Shown here piece after piece: positions 40,401-49,680 of a stretch of 64,000 nt of DNA; position 1 is the stretch's first letter, and each line of letters opens with the position of its first letter. The notes below the pieces were generated by a model. It was not told where the DNA came from. It made no database searches and was given only the letters and a program-made list of their open reading frames with translations. The stretch comes from Flavobacteriales bacterium (GTDB lineage Bacteria; Bacteroidota; Bacteroidia; Flavobacteriales; UBA7312). The stretch lies in assembly GCA_016779935.1 (NCBI GenBank), contig JADHMQ010000004.1:40760-104759 (forward strand), in the 5' to 3' direction. Both the position numbers and the translations under genes were made by a program.

Positions 40401-42293
40401 ATGAGTGACGCCATAAAACACGAGTGCGGAATAGCTTTTTTAAGATTACGCAAACCCCTGGAGTTTTATGCCGAAAAATACGGATCCCCCCTTTACGGAG
40501 TAAATAAAATGTGCTTGCTAATGGAAAAGCAACACAACAGAGGGCAAGATGGTGCTGGTTTGGCAACCATTAAATTAGACGTTCCTGTGGGCAGCCGATA
40601 CATCAGTCGTCACCGTTCAAATGCCAGCAAGCCCATACAAGATTTGTTTGATTATGTCAATCAGCGTTTTGTGGATTTGCAGCAAAATGACCCCGAAAAA
40701 TTCAAAGAGATTAAGTGGTTACAAGAAAACTTAGCCTTTACGGGCGAGGTGCTTTTAGGACATTTGCGCTACGGAACATATGGCGGCAATAGCATTGAGC
40801 ATTGTCATCCGTTTTTGAGACAAAACAATTGGCGTACACGTAGCTTAGTCTTGGCTGGAAACTTCAATATGACCAATGTAGACGAGTTGTTCAATCAGTT
40901 GGTAGAATTGGGGCAACACCCTAAGGAGAAGGCCGATACGGTAACCATTCTTGAGAGAATAGGACATTTCTTAGATGTAGAAAACGACCGCATATACTAC
41001 GACCAAAGGGAACAGTATAGCAAAAGAGAAATTTCTGGCGTGATAGCTGATGAAATGGATATGAAAGAAGTCCTTATCAATTCTTCAAAGCATTGGGACG
41101 GCGGTTATGTGATGAGTGGTATTGTTGGACATGGAGACGCTTTTGTGCTTCGTGACCCTGCTGGAATTCGTCCTGCCTACTACTACACCGATGATGAGGT
41201 CGTGGTAGCCGCTTCCGAGCGCCCTGTAATACAAACAGCATTCAATGTGCCTGCCGATAGCATTAAGGAGCTAAAGCCCGGCCATGCCTTAATTATAAAG
41301 AAAGACGGTACTTTTGAAGAGGTGTCTATTATACCCGAATTGGAAAGAAAAGCCTGTTCCTTTGAACGCATTTACTTTTCGAGAGGCAACGACCAAGACA
41401 TTTACAAAGAACGTATGAAGTTGGGAATTAAGCTATGTCCAACCATACTCGACAATATAGATTACGATTTAAAAAACACAGTCTTTTCCTTTATTCCTAA
41501 TACCGCCGAAGTATCCTTTTACGGCATGATGAAAGGCATGAACGATGCTTTGAATGAAGAAAAGACCAAAGCCATTCTGGCATTAAAAAACCCTAATGAA
41601 GAGGCTATAAAATCCATTATGTCGGAAAACATACGTGCCGAAAAGATTGCCATTAAAGACGCTAAATTGCGCACCTTCATTACCCAAGACGATAGTAGAG
41701 ACGATTTGGTCGCCCACGTTTATGACGTAACCTACGGCACCGTTAAGTCCACTGACAATCTGGTGATGATTGACGATAGTATTGTAAGGGGAACAACCTT
41801 AAAACAAAGTATACTTCGTATTTTAGATAGGCTCAACCCCAAGAAGATAGTAATTGTGTCTTCTGCCCCACAAATTCGTTACCCCGATTGCTATGGTATT
41901 GATATGGCAAAACTGGGAGACTTTATTGCCTTTCAGGCGGCCATTGCCCTTTTGAAAGAAAGCGGACAAGAACACATTATTGATGAGGTTTACCAAAAGT
42001 GTTTGGCAGATATAGAAGACATTAACAGCCCTTCAGTCAATTACGTTCAGGCTATTTATAAACCTTTTAGTGCCGACGAAATTTCAAGCAAAATTGCTCA
42101 ATTGCTTCGCCCCAAAGAGATTAATGCTGAGGTAAATATTATATACCAAACCATTGAGGACTTGCACGACTCTTGCCCCAATAATAAAGGAGATTGGTAC
42201 TTTACGGGCGATTACCCCACAGCCGGTGGAAACAGGGTGGTGAATAAATCATTTATCTATTACGTAGAAGGTAGAAACGAAAGGGCGTATTAG
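40401..42293 (+). CDS. Amidophosphoribosyltransferase family protein, long Bacteroidota form
   Basis: A 630-aa glutamine-dependent PRPP amidotransferase homologue. The Ntn glutaminase domain begins at Cys9 (HECGIAFLRLR), so an 8-residue propeptide must be removed. The PRPP-binding motif VMIDDSIVRGTTLK lies near residue 455. It is longer than classical PurF (about 480-510 aa) because of insertions (about 190-230 and 370-415) and a C-terminal extension (about 545-630). It could be a purine pathway enzyme or a paralogue. Its last 4 bases overlap the convergent methyltransferase gene. Confidence 0.85.
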   Translation: MSDAIKHECGIAFLRLRKPLEFYAEKYGSPLYGVNKMCLLMEKQHNRGQDGAGLATIKLDVPVGSRYISRHRSNASKPIQDLFDYVNQRFVDLQQNDPEKFKEIKWLQENLAFTGEVLLGHLRYGTYGGNSIEHCHPFLRQNNWRTRSLVLAGNFNMTNVDELFNQLVELGQHPKEKADTVTILERIGHFLDVENDRIYYDQREQYSKREISGVIADEMDMKEVLINSSKHWDGGYVMSGIVGHGDAFVLRDPAGIRPAYYYTDDEVVVAASERPVIQTAFNVPADSIKELKPGHALIIKKDGTFEEVSIIPELERKACSFERIYFSRGNDQDIYKERMKLGIKLCPTILDNIDYDLKNTVFSFIPNTAEVSFYGMMKGMNDALNEEKTKAILALKNPNEEAIKSIMSENIRAEKIAIKDAKLRTFITQDDSRDDLVAHVYDVTYGTVKSTDNLVMIDDSIVRGTTLKQSILRILDRLNPKKIVIVSSAPQIRYPDCYGIDMAKLGDFIAFQAAIALLKESGQEHIIDEVYQKCLADIEDINSPSVNYVQAIYKPFSADEISSKIAQLLRPKEINAEVNIIYQTIEDLHDSCPNNKGDWYFTGDYPTAGGNRVVNKSFIYYVEGRNERAY

Positions 42294-43267
42294 ATTTTCT
42301 TTTTTTGATACACGCCAAAGATGAAATCAGAAGTGTTAGATTTCAAGTAATTATCTTCAAACTCAAATAAGTTATTTAAAACAATTTCTTTCTCACTGTT
42401 GGTTTCGACAAAGTGATGAGAAATATCTTTCAATACGTTCATTAGAATATTTCCGCCATATGGTTTTTCTACAATGGGTTTAAAATGACGGTAAATACTT
42501 GGTAAAATATTAATTGAATCAATGCACTCAGAAGGGTCTGCCTGAATCATTCTAATTATTCCTGAGCCATAAAATTTATTTTTATTGAGCTCTGTTTTAA
42601 ATCGTTTTCTAAAAGTTTTAGGAATGATTTTTAAAGCGTCATTAACGCCCTTAATTTGAGCTTTAGGAAATTGTAAACGACTCGAACCTACAAACTCATT
42701 AATTATTAGTTTTCCATTGTTTGTTAAGGACTTACAAATGTAATCTGTAATGAATGTATTCATGTTTGAAAAATGATGTAGAGATTGGTGAAAAAATACG
42801 ATATCGTATTCATTCCCTTTTTCTATAAATTCAAAAATATTAGCACATTCAAATCGAATATTTTTTAGCCCTTTTTTATCGGCAATTTTTTTAGCTTCAT
42901 TTAATCTGTTTTGAGCTAAGTCGACACATGTGATTTCTTTAAACTGTGGGTATTCCGCTAAAACCAATTCATGACTACAAACACCACTTCCAACGGATAA
43001 CATCCTAATTTCTTTATCGTTTGAAAGAACTTCATTCATTAGAAATTCTTCATAAATGGTATTTTCGTTTCCACTAATTAATTTGTTCCAACGTTTTCTG
43101 ACTAGAGGAATTATCCACCAATTAGAATGAATAATTTCTTCTTGATTAAACGCACTTTTAGTTCTCGATAATTTGCTCAAAGTCAGCTTAGAAAAAAAAT
43201 AGTTTAACCCTCTTTGTTTAATTTTAGAGTACAAGTCAATAAAATCGTCAATAGTAATTAGCTTCAT
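42290..43267 (-). CDS. Class I SAM-dependent methyltransferase
   Basis: A 325-aa protein with a Rossmann-like methyltransferase core: LSVGSGVCSHELVLAEYP binds SAM, then ITCVDLAQNRL and IVFFHQSLHHFSNM. Flanking N-terminal (about 1-90) and C-terminal (about 230-325) regions are not recognised and are lysine-rich. The substrate is unknown; small molecule and lipid targets are both possible. It is an isolated gene with a TAnnTTTG element 20 nt upstream. Confidence 0.8.
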   Translation of the reverse strand: MKLITIDDFIDLYSKIKQRGLNYFFSKLTLSKLSRTKSAFNQEEIIHSNWWIIPLVRKRWNKLISGNENTIYEEFLMNEVLSNDKEIRMLSVGSGVCSHELVLAEYPQFKEITCVDLAQNRLNEAKKIADKKGLKNIRFECANIFEFIEKGNEYDIVFFHQSLHHFSNMNTFITDYICKSLTNNGKLIINEFVGSSRLQFPKAQIKGVNDALKIIPKTFRKRFKTELNKNKFYGSGIIRMIQADPSECIDSINILPSIYRHFKPIVEKPYGGNILMNVLKDISHHFVETNSEKEIVLNNLFEFEDNYLKSNTSDFIFGVYQKKKI

Positions 43268-43286
43268 TTTATCGTTTTAGTAAATA

Positions 43287-43294
43287 CAAAGGTA
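43287..43294 (-). promoter_or_regulatory. -7 promoter element for the methyltransferase gene
   Basis: The reverse strand reads TACCTTTG, exact match, 20 nt before the ATG at 43267. A plus-strand TAAATTTG at 43309-43316 may serve the divergent small exported protein gene. Confidence 0.45.
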
Positions 43295-43364
43295 AAAATC
43301 AATTTTATTAAATTTGTTGTATTCCTTTCAAGTTTGTTTAATGTAACTCATAATAAACAAACTA

Positions 43365-43841
43365 ATGAAAAACCTACTTCTATTATTACTGTTACCAGTA
43401 TATGTGTTGGGGCAAGAAGAAAAACCGAGAAAGCTATTTTTTGAAATTAAACAGGGTATAGGCTTGCCTTCGGTGGGCGCTAAGTTTAAAAGTTTCAATG
43501 GCAATTACTGGAGCATTGGAATTAACTATAAAAGCGAATTATTTTACTTAAACGACACCTCTAACTCTTCCAAACAAATTGAAATGGGACCATATTTTTC
43601 ATTCACGATTGTATTTAAACAAAAGCTGCAATTTGATTTAGGACTAAGCACATTAATAGACAGTAGTTTTGGGGGTTTTGTAAGCTATATAGGAATTTAT
43701 TATGGAAACAAAATTTCCATTGGCTTTAATCTTGGAGCAGCACATTTAGACGACTATGACATTTGGAAGCTTAATCAATTTCAAGGACAAAGATGGTGTA
43801 GTTTTTTAGTTTTCACACCACGTATTAAATTCAGAATTTAA
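43365..43841 (+). CDS. Small exported protein, possibly outer-membrane
   Basis: A 158-aa protein with a clear signal peptide (LLLLLLLPVYVLGQ) and a mature part of alternating strands (GPYFSFTIVFKQKLQFDLGL; KISIGFNLGAAH) ending in FTPRIKFRI. The pattern suggests a short barrel or beta-rich periplasmic protein. It is not recognised. It is followed by a bidirectional terminator. Confidence 0.6.
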   Translation: MKNLLLLLLLPVYVLGQEEKPRKLFFEIKQGIGLPSVGAKFKSFNGNYWSIGINYKSELFYLNDTSNSSKQIEMGPYFSFTIVFKQKLQFDLGLSTLIDSSFGGFVSYIGIYYGNKISIGFNLGAAHLDDYDIWKLNQFQGQRWCSFLVFTPRIKFRI

Positions 43842-43850
43842 TGTCATTAC

Positions 43851-43892
43851 AAAAAAAGCCCCAGCAAAATTGCTAGGGCTTTTAATTTTTTT
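43851..43892. terminator. Bidirectional intrinsic terminator
   Basis: Arms AAAAGCCC and GGGCTTTT enclose AGCAA/TTGCT with one mismatch. An A-run (43851-43857) and T-runs (from 43880) flank the stem, so it can stop transcription from both the small exported protein gene and the convergent S46 peptidase gene. Confidence 0.85.
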
Positions 43893-43904
43893 GGAGGCGT
43901 TTAT

Positions 43905-46292
43905 TTATCTCTTTTCAGTAGTATAAACAGTTCCTCTCCAGTAGAATTTAGTGGTGTTGCTGCTGCCAAATTGCTCTACTGCTGTGTCAAATGCAGAGCC
44001 AAACGAATGCATATCCAATACTGGAATTTCTTCTCCCAAATAGTTTATAGTAGTTAACTTTTGTACTATCGTTAGAGGGTCGTTCATAGCGTCTTCGGCA
44101 TCTTTGGCCGCTTGCTCTTCTGGGCTCAACGGACGTGGTCTGTTAGGCGCAATAGTCATCTCATCAATAAGGTGAGTCGCTCCGGCAAACTTATCAATGA
44201 TAAACAAGATGTAACGTGCATCTACAGAAATGGTACGCTGAATATCGTTCTCAAAAGCAATATCGCCACTCATAGCTTCCCAGTTACCGTCAAAGGCAGT
44301 ACCAATAAGGTCACCGTAAGCATTTAACACTGGGCTACCAGAGTTACCACCCGTAATATCGTTTCCACTAATGAAATTGATGATAAGGTCTCCGTTCTTA
44401 TCGGCATACCTTCCATAGTCTTTAGCATTGTAAAGCTCCTCTAATCGCTCAGGCACCATAAACTCATCGTCTGAATTGTCCTTCTTAGCGATTAGCCCAT
44501 CGAAAGTAGTTACATAATCGTAGTGCATTGCATCCCCAGGGGTATAGTCGCCCACTTGCCCGTAAGTCAAACGCATAGTTGAGTTAGCGTTTGGGTAGAA
44601 CTTCTTGTTAGGCATCATCTCTCTCAAACCAGCTATGTATAACCTCTCGCCTTTTGCTAATTTCTCACGCACATCCATTCGCTTGCTTCGTACCTTTTCC
44701 GTATAGTGGTCCATAATAGAATTGAACATACGCACAGCATAGTCTTTTTCCAATTTGTACACCGACGGTCTTTCTAGGAAAGCAAAGAATTTAGTCTGAC
44801 TTACAAATGGAGAAGTCTTGTACACATAGGCAGCAAATTTGTGCCAGTCACCCTTGGTGTAGTTGTGGTTTCTTACCTTTTCGAAAGCATCTGGCTGCTT
44901 GCTGTACGGTACATTGTCGTTGTATAACTCTAATAATTCAGCAAACAAATCTTGATCTAAATCTTTGTTGTAATCTTTGAAATGTTCTCGAGCTATATCT
45001 TTTAAATCGTTTATCGCTAGTCGTCTGGCCTTAGGGTCTTCAGGCAAGTTCTTAATAGCGTCTTGTACTTGATAGATAAAGTAGAATACTTCTGCCCCTT
45101 GGAAAATGGCTTCGTTTAAAAAGATTCTTACTTCGTTGATTTTTTCATTATCGTAGTAACCGTCAGCTAATAAATCTAAAGCCTCTCCGTACTTTTCTGT
45201 TCTTGCTTCATCAGCGTCTACCCAAGCATCAAACTGCTCCTCAAGGGCTTGTTTTTGCTCGTATACATTCATGCGCTTAAGCCCTTTGGTCTGACCGATG
45301 TAGTATTTCCAGTAGTTTGCTGTACTAGCATATTTTGAAGCGTATTGGATTCGTACTTTTTCACGCGCATCCATATGTGAACGCATTACGCCTAATTTAC
45401 GCTCTCTAATCTTAACAATAGTAGGGTTGTATTGCTCAATGGCTTGTTTTACACCCCATGAAGAGAGGTATCTGTCGGTTGAACCTGGGAAACCCATAAT
45501 CATAGAATAGTCGCCATCTTCTACACCATCCAATGAGATTGGGAAGTGGTGCTTTGGTTTGTAAGGAATGTTATCTTCTGAGTACTCAGCAGGTTTTCCG
45601 TCAGGACCACTGTAAACTCTAAATAGAGCAAAGTCACCTGTATGTCTTGGCCACATCCAGTTGTCTGTATCGCCACCGTATTTACCTATTGACGATGGAG
45701 GCGCACCTACTAGTCTTACATCGTTAAATGTTTCGTAAACCATAAGGTAGAAATCGTTACCACCAAAGAAAGATTTTACACGTGCATTGTAGTGTGTGCT
45801 ATCGGTAGCTTCAGCTACAATTTCAGCGGATAACTTACGAATTACACCTGATCTTTCTTCGTCAGAAACTGAGTCTAAAGCAGTATTTATACGTTCTGTT
45901 ACGTCTTCCATTTTAACGAGGAAAGAAACGAATAGACCTTCGTTCTCTAATTCTTCACTTTTATCCATTGCCCAAAAACCATCTGTCAAGTAGTCGTTAC
46001 CAACAGAGGAGTGAGATTGAATTTGACCAAATCCACAGTGGTGGTTGGTGAGTAATAACCCTTGGTCAGAAATCATTTCGGCAGTACAAAAACCACCTAA
46101 TGAAACTACTGCATCTTTCAATGAAGAGTTATTTATATCGTAAATATCGCTGGCAGTAAGTCTAAAGCCAACGGCTTGCATATCTGCTTCGTTATCAGAT
46201 AACAATAAAGGCAGCCACATTCCTTCATCAGCTTTTACCGTAAGAAAGCCGAAACATAGTGCCAGGGATAGGGTAATGAATCTTTTTAACAT
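43905..46292 (-). CDS. S46-family dipeptidyl peptidase, DPP7-like
   Basis: A 795-aa periplasmic serine peptidase that removes N-terminal dipeptides. The signal peptide ends near LTVKA. The catalytic triad is visible as His in LTNHHCGFG, Asp in GGDTDNWMWPRH, and Ser in GGNSGSPV. Eighteen residues after the catalytic Ser the chain has Gly (AFDGNWEAMSGD), the position where DPP7 has Gly and the acid-specific DPP11 has Arg, so hydrophobic P1 residues are the likely preference. The frame opens at 46349, but the ATG at 46292 begins the signal peptide. Confidence 0.93.
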   Translation of the reverse strand: MLKRFITLSLALCFGFLTVKADEGMWLPLLLSDNEADMQAVGFRLTASDIYDINNSSLKDAVVSLGGFCTAEMISDQGLLLTNHHCGFGQIQSHSSVGNDYLTDGFWAMDKSEELENEGLFVSFLVKMEDVTERINTALDSVSDEERSGVIRKLSAEIVAEATDSTHYNARVKSFFGGNDFYLMVYETFNDVRLVGAPPSSIGKYGGDTDNWMWPRHTGDFALFRVYSGPDGKPAEYSEDNIPYKPKHHFPISLDGVEDGDYSMIMGFPGSTDRYLSSWGVKQAIEQYNPTIVKIRERKLGVMRSHMDAREKVRIQYASKYASTANYWKYYIGQTKGLKRMNVYEQKQALEEQFDAWVDADEARTEKYGEALDLLADGYYDNEKINEVRIFLNEAIFQGAEVFYFIYQVQDAIKNLPEDPKARRLAINDLKDIAREHFKDYNKDLDQDLFAELLELYNDNVPYSKQPDAFEKVRNHNYTKGDWHKFAAYVYKTSPFVSQTKFFAFLERPSVYKLEKDYAVRMFNSIMDHYTEKVRSKRMDVREKLAKGERLYIAGLREMMPNKKFYPNANSTMRLTYGQVGDYTPGDAMHYDYVTTFDGLIAKKDNSDDEFMVPERLEELYNAKDYGRYADKNGDLIINFISGNDITGGNSGSPVLNAYGDLIGTAFDGNWEAMSGDIAFENDIQRTISVDARYILFIIDKFAGATHLIDEMTIAPNRPRPLSPEEQAAKDAEDAMNDPLTIVQKLTTINYLGEEIPVLDMHSFGSAFDTAVEQFGSSNTTKFYWRGTVYTTEKR

Positions 46293-46410
46293 AGTTGTAA
46301 TAGATTTTTGAATAATTGGGTTTCGTGCAAAGAAATAAAAAAAGCACAAGAAGGGATGTGATTTTATGATAAACTAATGAACAATGGAATGTAGAAAAAC
46401 CTTTAGGCTT

Positions 46411-47205
46411 TTACAGCCTTTTCCATTTGTCTGTTTTAATGCTTTGCTCTATACCATCCCATAGTTTTATTCGTGCTTTTAGGCAGTTAGTAGCCACTTC
46501 TTTGGCTTCTTGCCATTTGCTATCATCATCTCCGCAGAGTTCTTCAATCATTTGTAAGGCTAGAGGGGTATGGACTTCTTCGTCCAACTCAATGTGTCGA
46601 TCGAGGTAGTAGCGGAAAGTATCTAGTTTGCCCGGGAAGTTCTTGTCCAAATCGTTGACGATAGAACGGAACATATCTGGAATGAGGTCTTCTCTACCAA
46701 AAGTGAAGGCGGCAGCTATCTCGTGCAATTTCCCGCGGTGTATAATTTCGAAAGTAGTATTGACAAATTCAAGGGTGTAGTCTTTGAGTTGTTCTACATT
46801 GAATTTTAGCAATTCTTTATGGGAATAGCCTGAAAGTAAACGTGAAATAAAGCGTTCTACTTGTTCGGTGTTTGCACTACACTGCTTCATAGATTGCAGG
46901 TACATTTCGTAATGGCTAGATGGATTGCCCTCTATGTCCATATCGCTTTCTTCTTCCAATACAATCTCGTTTATGAGTCGGCGAGTTTTAGGATTGCCTA
47001 TGGGCACCCAAGGGGCATTGGTACTGGTTAATCCAAATTGTAGAGCTTTAAGTAATGCCATAAAATCCCAAACGGCAAAGACATGTTGCTCCATCAAAAT
47101 TTTGAGGTCATCTATATGGCGTAATTGCTGGTAAACTGGGTGCTGCAATAATAGCTTCCTTAAAGGCAAAATGCCTTCTTTTATATCAACGATTTTTGGA
47201 TTCAT
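46411..47205 (-). CDS. DUF3050 family protein (heme-oxygenase-like fold)
   Basis: A 264-aa, mostly helical soluble protein with conserved histidines and glutamates in a pattern like heme-oxygenase-like di-iron proteins (LMEQHVFAVWDFM; IVLEEESDMD; SHYEMYLQ; LDRHIELDEEVHTPLA). The family is known only as DUF3050. It ends the suf run: its start overlaps the stop of the DUF2480 gene by 4 nt. A metal-dependent oxidase role is an inference from fold and residues. Confidence 0.8.
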   Translation of the reverse strand: MNPKIVDIKEGILPLRKLLLQHPVYQQLRHIDDLKILMEQHVFAVWDFMALLKALQFGLTSTNAPWVPIGNPKTRRLINEIVLEEESDMDIEGNPSSHYEMYLQSMKQCSANTEQVERFISRLLSGYSHKELLKFNVEQLKDYTLEFVNTTFEIIHRGKLHEIAAAFTFGREDLIPDMFRSIVNDLDKNFPGKLDTFRYYLDRHIELDEEVHTPLALQMIEELCGDDDSKWQEAKEVATNCLKARIKLWDGIEQSIKTDKWKRL

Positions 47206-47708
47206 TTCTTCTTGTAAATAGGGACAGAGGAGCAGGCTTCTCCGTACATAATGCTTTTTGCTATTGGGTTAAGTTTAGAGGTAATGGCGATGTAAGCACT
47301 TTCTGGAACAGGTAGATTGCTACAACCCTTAATGATGACCCTTTGGTCAACAAAAGGTTTAATATTTAATTCATCAATTAATTCTTGAAATAGTGCGGAC
47401 TCCAACTGCTCCATATTGCCTCTAACAATCTTTTTAGCAAAGGGGTTAAGCGAACTTGTAATAAGCATATACGCCCATACGGGAACAATGGCGTCAGCGG
47501 TGCAGTCTATGCATACAAACTCATCTTTATGCTGTGACCAGTTGTAATCTTTTACCGATTGTCTAAAGTCTTTTTCTTTGAGAATGAGCTCTTCAAATAG
47601 CCAGTGTTTAAGGTCAATACAGCGTCGCTTTCCCTTAGGGTAGTACTCCTCAAGGTCAAAGGTAATCAAGCCACTATTGGCAACTCTATTGACAATTTCT
47701 TCTGTCAT
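47202..47708 (-). CDS. DUF2480 family protein
   Basis: A 168-aa protein of a family found mainly in Bacteroidota (ITFDLEEYYPKGKRRCIDLK; CIDCTADAIVPVWAYMLI; IKGCSNLPVPESAYIAITSK). Several cysteines (CIDC, GCS, EACSS) could bind metal or Fe-S. It sits one base after the DUF59 gene in the suf run, so involvement in Fe-S assembly or delivery is suggested by position. No biochemical role is known to me. Confidence 0.85.
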   Translation of the reverse strand: MTEEIVNRVANSGLITFDLEEYYPKGKRRCIDLKHWLFEELILKEKDFRQSVKDYNWSQHKDEFVCIDCTADAIVPVWAYMLITSSLNPFAKKIVRGNMEQLESALFQELIDELNIKPFVDQRVIIKGCSNLPVPESAYIAITSKLNPIAKSIMYGEACSSVPIYKKK

Positions 47709-48032
47709 TTACAGCATTCCTAGTTCAAGTTTAGCTTCTTCACTCATCATGTCTTTGTCCCAAGGGGGGTCAAAGGTGATGTTTACTTTTACATTTCGAA
47801 CCTCCTCTACCACTTTCACTTTTTCTTCCACTTCTACCGGCAAAGTTTCAGCCACAGGACAGTTTGGTGAAGTTAATGTCATTTCAATTTCAACATCACA
47901 TTCCTCACTGACTTGGATGTCGTATATCAGTCCCAATTCGTAAATATTTACAGGGATTTCTGGGTCATAAATTTGACAAATTCGTTCTACTACTTTTTCG
48001 CCAATGGCTTGTAATTCTGCTTCTGTTTTCAT
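47709..48032 (-). CDS. SUF system DUF59/MIP18-family protein, SufT-like
   Basis: A 107-aa single MIP18 (DUF59) domain: YDPEIPVNIYELGLIYDI, then TLTSPNCPVAETLP with the conserved Cys, and FDPPWDKDMMSEEAKLELG at the end. Such proteins aid Fe-S cluster maturation in target proteins. It lies between sufE (5 nt) and the DUF2480 gene (adjacent), with no gap for a separate promoter. Confidence 0.9.
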   Translation of the reverse strand: MKTEAELQAIGEKVVERICQIYDPEIPVNIYELGLIYDIQVSEECDVEIEMTLTSPNCPVAETLPVEVEEKVKVVEEVRNVKVNITFDPPWDKDMMSEEAKLELGML

Positions 48033-48037
48033 AGTAC

Positions 48038-48460
48038 TTAGTTTTGAGATTGAAACGCTAAAGCGTACAGCTTCATTTGTTTGACCATAGACACTAATCC
48101 GTTGGCTCTGGTCGGTGAAAGTTGCTCTTTTAATCCAATTTGATTGATGAAATCGGTGTCTGCTTCCACAATATCTTGAGCTTTTTGACCTGAAAATGTA
48201 CGCACCAAAAGGGCAATGATACCTTTAGTCATAATGGCATCGCTATCAGCAGTATAAACCACCTTATCATCTTCTTTGTTGGCATGTAACCATACTCTAG
48301 ACTGACATCCTTTGATGAGGTTGTCTTCTGTTTTATGAGCATCTTCAATTAGTGGCAAAGACTTGCCTAAATCAATGATGTGTTCGTACTTCTCCATCCA
48401 CTCGTCGAACATGTCAAACTCGTCAATAATATCTTGTTGTATTTCTTTAATACTTGCCAT
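48038..48460 (-). CDS. sufE: SufE sulfur acceptor
   Basis: A 140-aa protein that takes persulfide sulfur from SufS and passes it to SufB. The active-site cysteine is in NLIKGCQSRVWL (Cys near 51). The rest matches SufE in length and in the final RANGLVSMVKQMK helix. It follows sufS by 2 nt. Confidence 0.93.
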   Translation of the reverse strand: MASIKEIQQDIIDEFDMFDEWMEKYEHIIDLGKSLPLIEDAHKTEDNLIKGCQSRVWLHANKEDDKVVYTADSDAIMTKGIIALLVRTFSGQKAQDIVEADTDFINQIGLKEQLSPTRANGLVSMVKQMKLYALAFQSQN

Positions 48461-48462
48461 AG

Positions 48463-49677
48463 TTATGAAAGCATTTGTTGTGCTTTTTTAACGCCTTCTA
48501 CCAATCTGTCAACCTCTTCTTTTGTGTTGTAAACGGCAAATGATGCACGAATAGTACCAGGGATGCAAAACTCATCCATTACAGGCTGAGCACAATGGTG
48601 TCCAGTTCGTACAGCTATGCCTAATTTGTCTAATATCATTCCCATATCGTAGGGGTGAATGTCGCCCACTAAAAAGGATATTACTGCCGCTTTGTTAGAG
48701 GCTGTACCTATAAATCGCATACCCTCAATTTTAGCTAATTCTTGTGTGGCATATTCTAGTAGTTCGTTTTCATAAGCCATTACATTATCAAGACCAATGT
48801 CGTTGAGCCAATCAATAGCTGTCTTAAGGGCTATTCCACCAGCAATATTGGGTGTTCCGGCTTCAAACTTATGAGGGAGTGTAGCGTAGGTCGTTTCTTT
48901 AAAACTTACAGTGGCAATCATTTCGCCACCACCTTGATAAGGAGGTAGTTTATTGAGCCATTCCTCTTTTCCGTATAAGGCTCCTATTCCTGTTGGTCCG
49001 TATATTTTGTGCCCTGAAATACAATAGAAATCAGCGTCTAAATCCTTTACGTCAATGTGTGAATGGGGGCCTGACTGAGCGCCGTCAACAAGTACTGCTG
49101 CACTAGCTTGGTGTGCCAATTGTATGATTTCTTTTACAGGATTTATAGTGCCTAAAGCGTTAGAAATATGGTTTACAGCGACAACTTTAGTGTTATTTGA
49201 AAGCAAGCTTTCGTAAGCTTTCATATCCAGTTCGCCTTTACTGTTCATAGGAATCACTTTAAGGCTTGCTCCAGAGCTTTCACATGCCATTTGCCATGGA
49301 ACGATATTGGAGTGGTGTTCCATAGCTGAGACCAAAACCTCATCTGTTGAAGCTAGTAGAGCTCGAAAGCCGTTTGCTACTAAATTAATGGCTTCTGTAT
49401 TTCCTTTTGTGAAAATTATTTCGTGAAGGTGGTCGGCATTTAAATGTTTTCTAACGGTTTCTCTCGATGCTTCATACTCATCAGTTGCCAATTGGCTGAG
49501 GTAATGAACGCCTCTGTGTATGTTTGAGTTTTGCATTTCGTAATACCGCTGAATGGCATCAATAACCACTTTGGGTTTTTGTGTAGTTGCTCCATTGTCT
49601 AAATACACAAGAGGATATCCGTTTACTTCTTGGTGAAGTATTGGAAATTGTTGGCGTATTTTGGAAACATTTAGCAT
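48463..49677 (-). CDS. sufS: Cysteine desulfurase SufS
   Basis: A PLP enzyme of 404 aa that removes sulfur from cysteine for Fe-S cluster assembly. The PLP-binding lysine lies in CISGHKIYGPTGIG and the persulfide-forming cysteine in VRTGHHCAQPVMDEF, the group II (SufS) arrangement. Start MLNVSKIRQQFPIL is standard. It lies 3 nt after sufD and 2 nt before sufE. Confidence 0.96.
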   Translation of the reverse strand: MLNVSKIRQQFPILHQEVNGYPLVYLDNGATTQKPKVVIDAIQRYYEMQNSNIHRGVHYLSQLATDEYEASRETVRKHLNADHLHEIIFTKGNTEAINLVANGFRALLASTDEVLVSAMEHHSNIVPWQMACESSGASLKVIPMNSKGELDMKAYESLLSNNTKVVAVNHISNALGTINPVKEIIQLAHQASAAVLVDGAQSGPHSHIDVKDLDADFYCISGHKIYGPTGIGALYGKEEWLNKLPPYQGGGEMIATVSFKETTYATLPHKFEAGTPNIAGGIALKTAIDWLNDIGLDNVMAYENELLEYATQELAKIEGMRFIGTASNKAAVISFLVGDIHPYDMGMILDKLGIAVRTGHHCAQPVMDEFCIPGTIRASFAVYNTKEEVDRLVEGVKKAQQMLS

Positions 49678-49680
49678 AAT

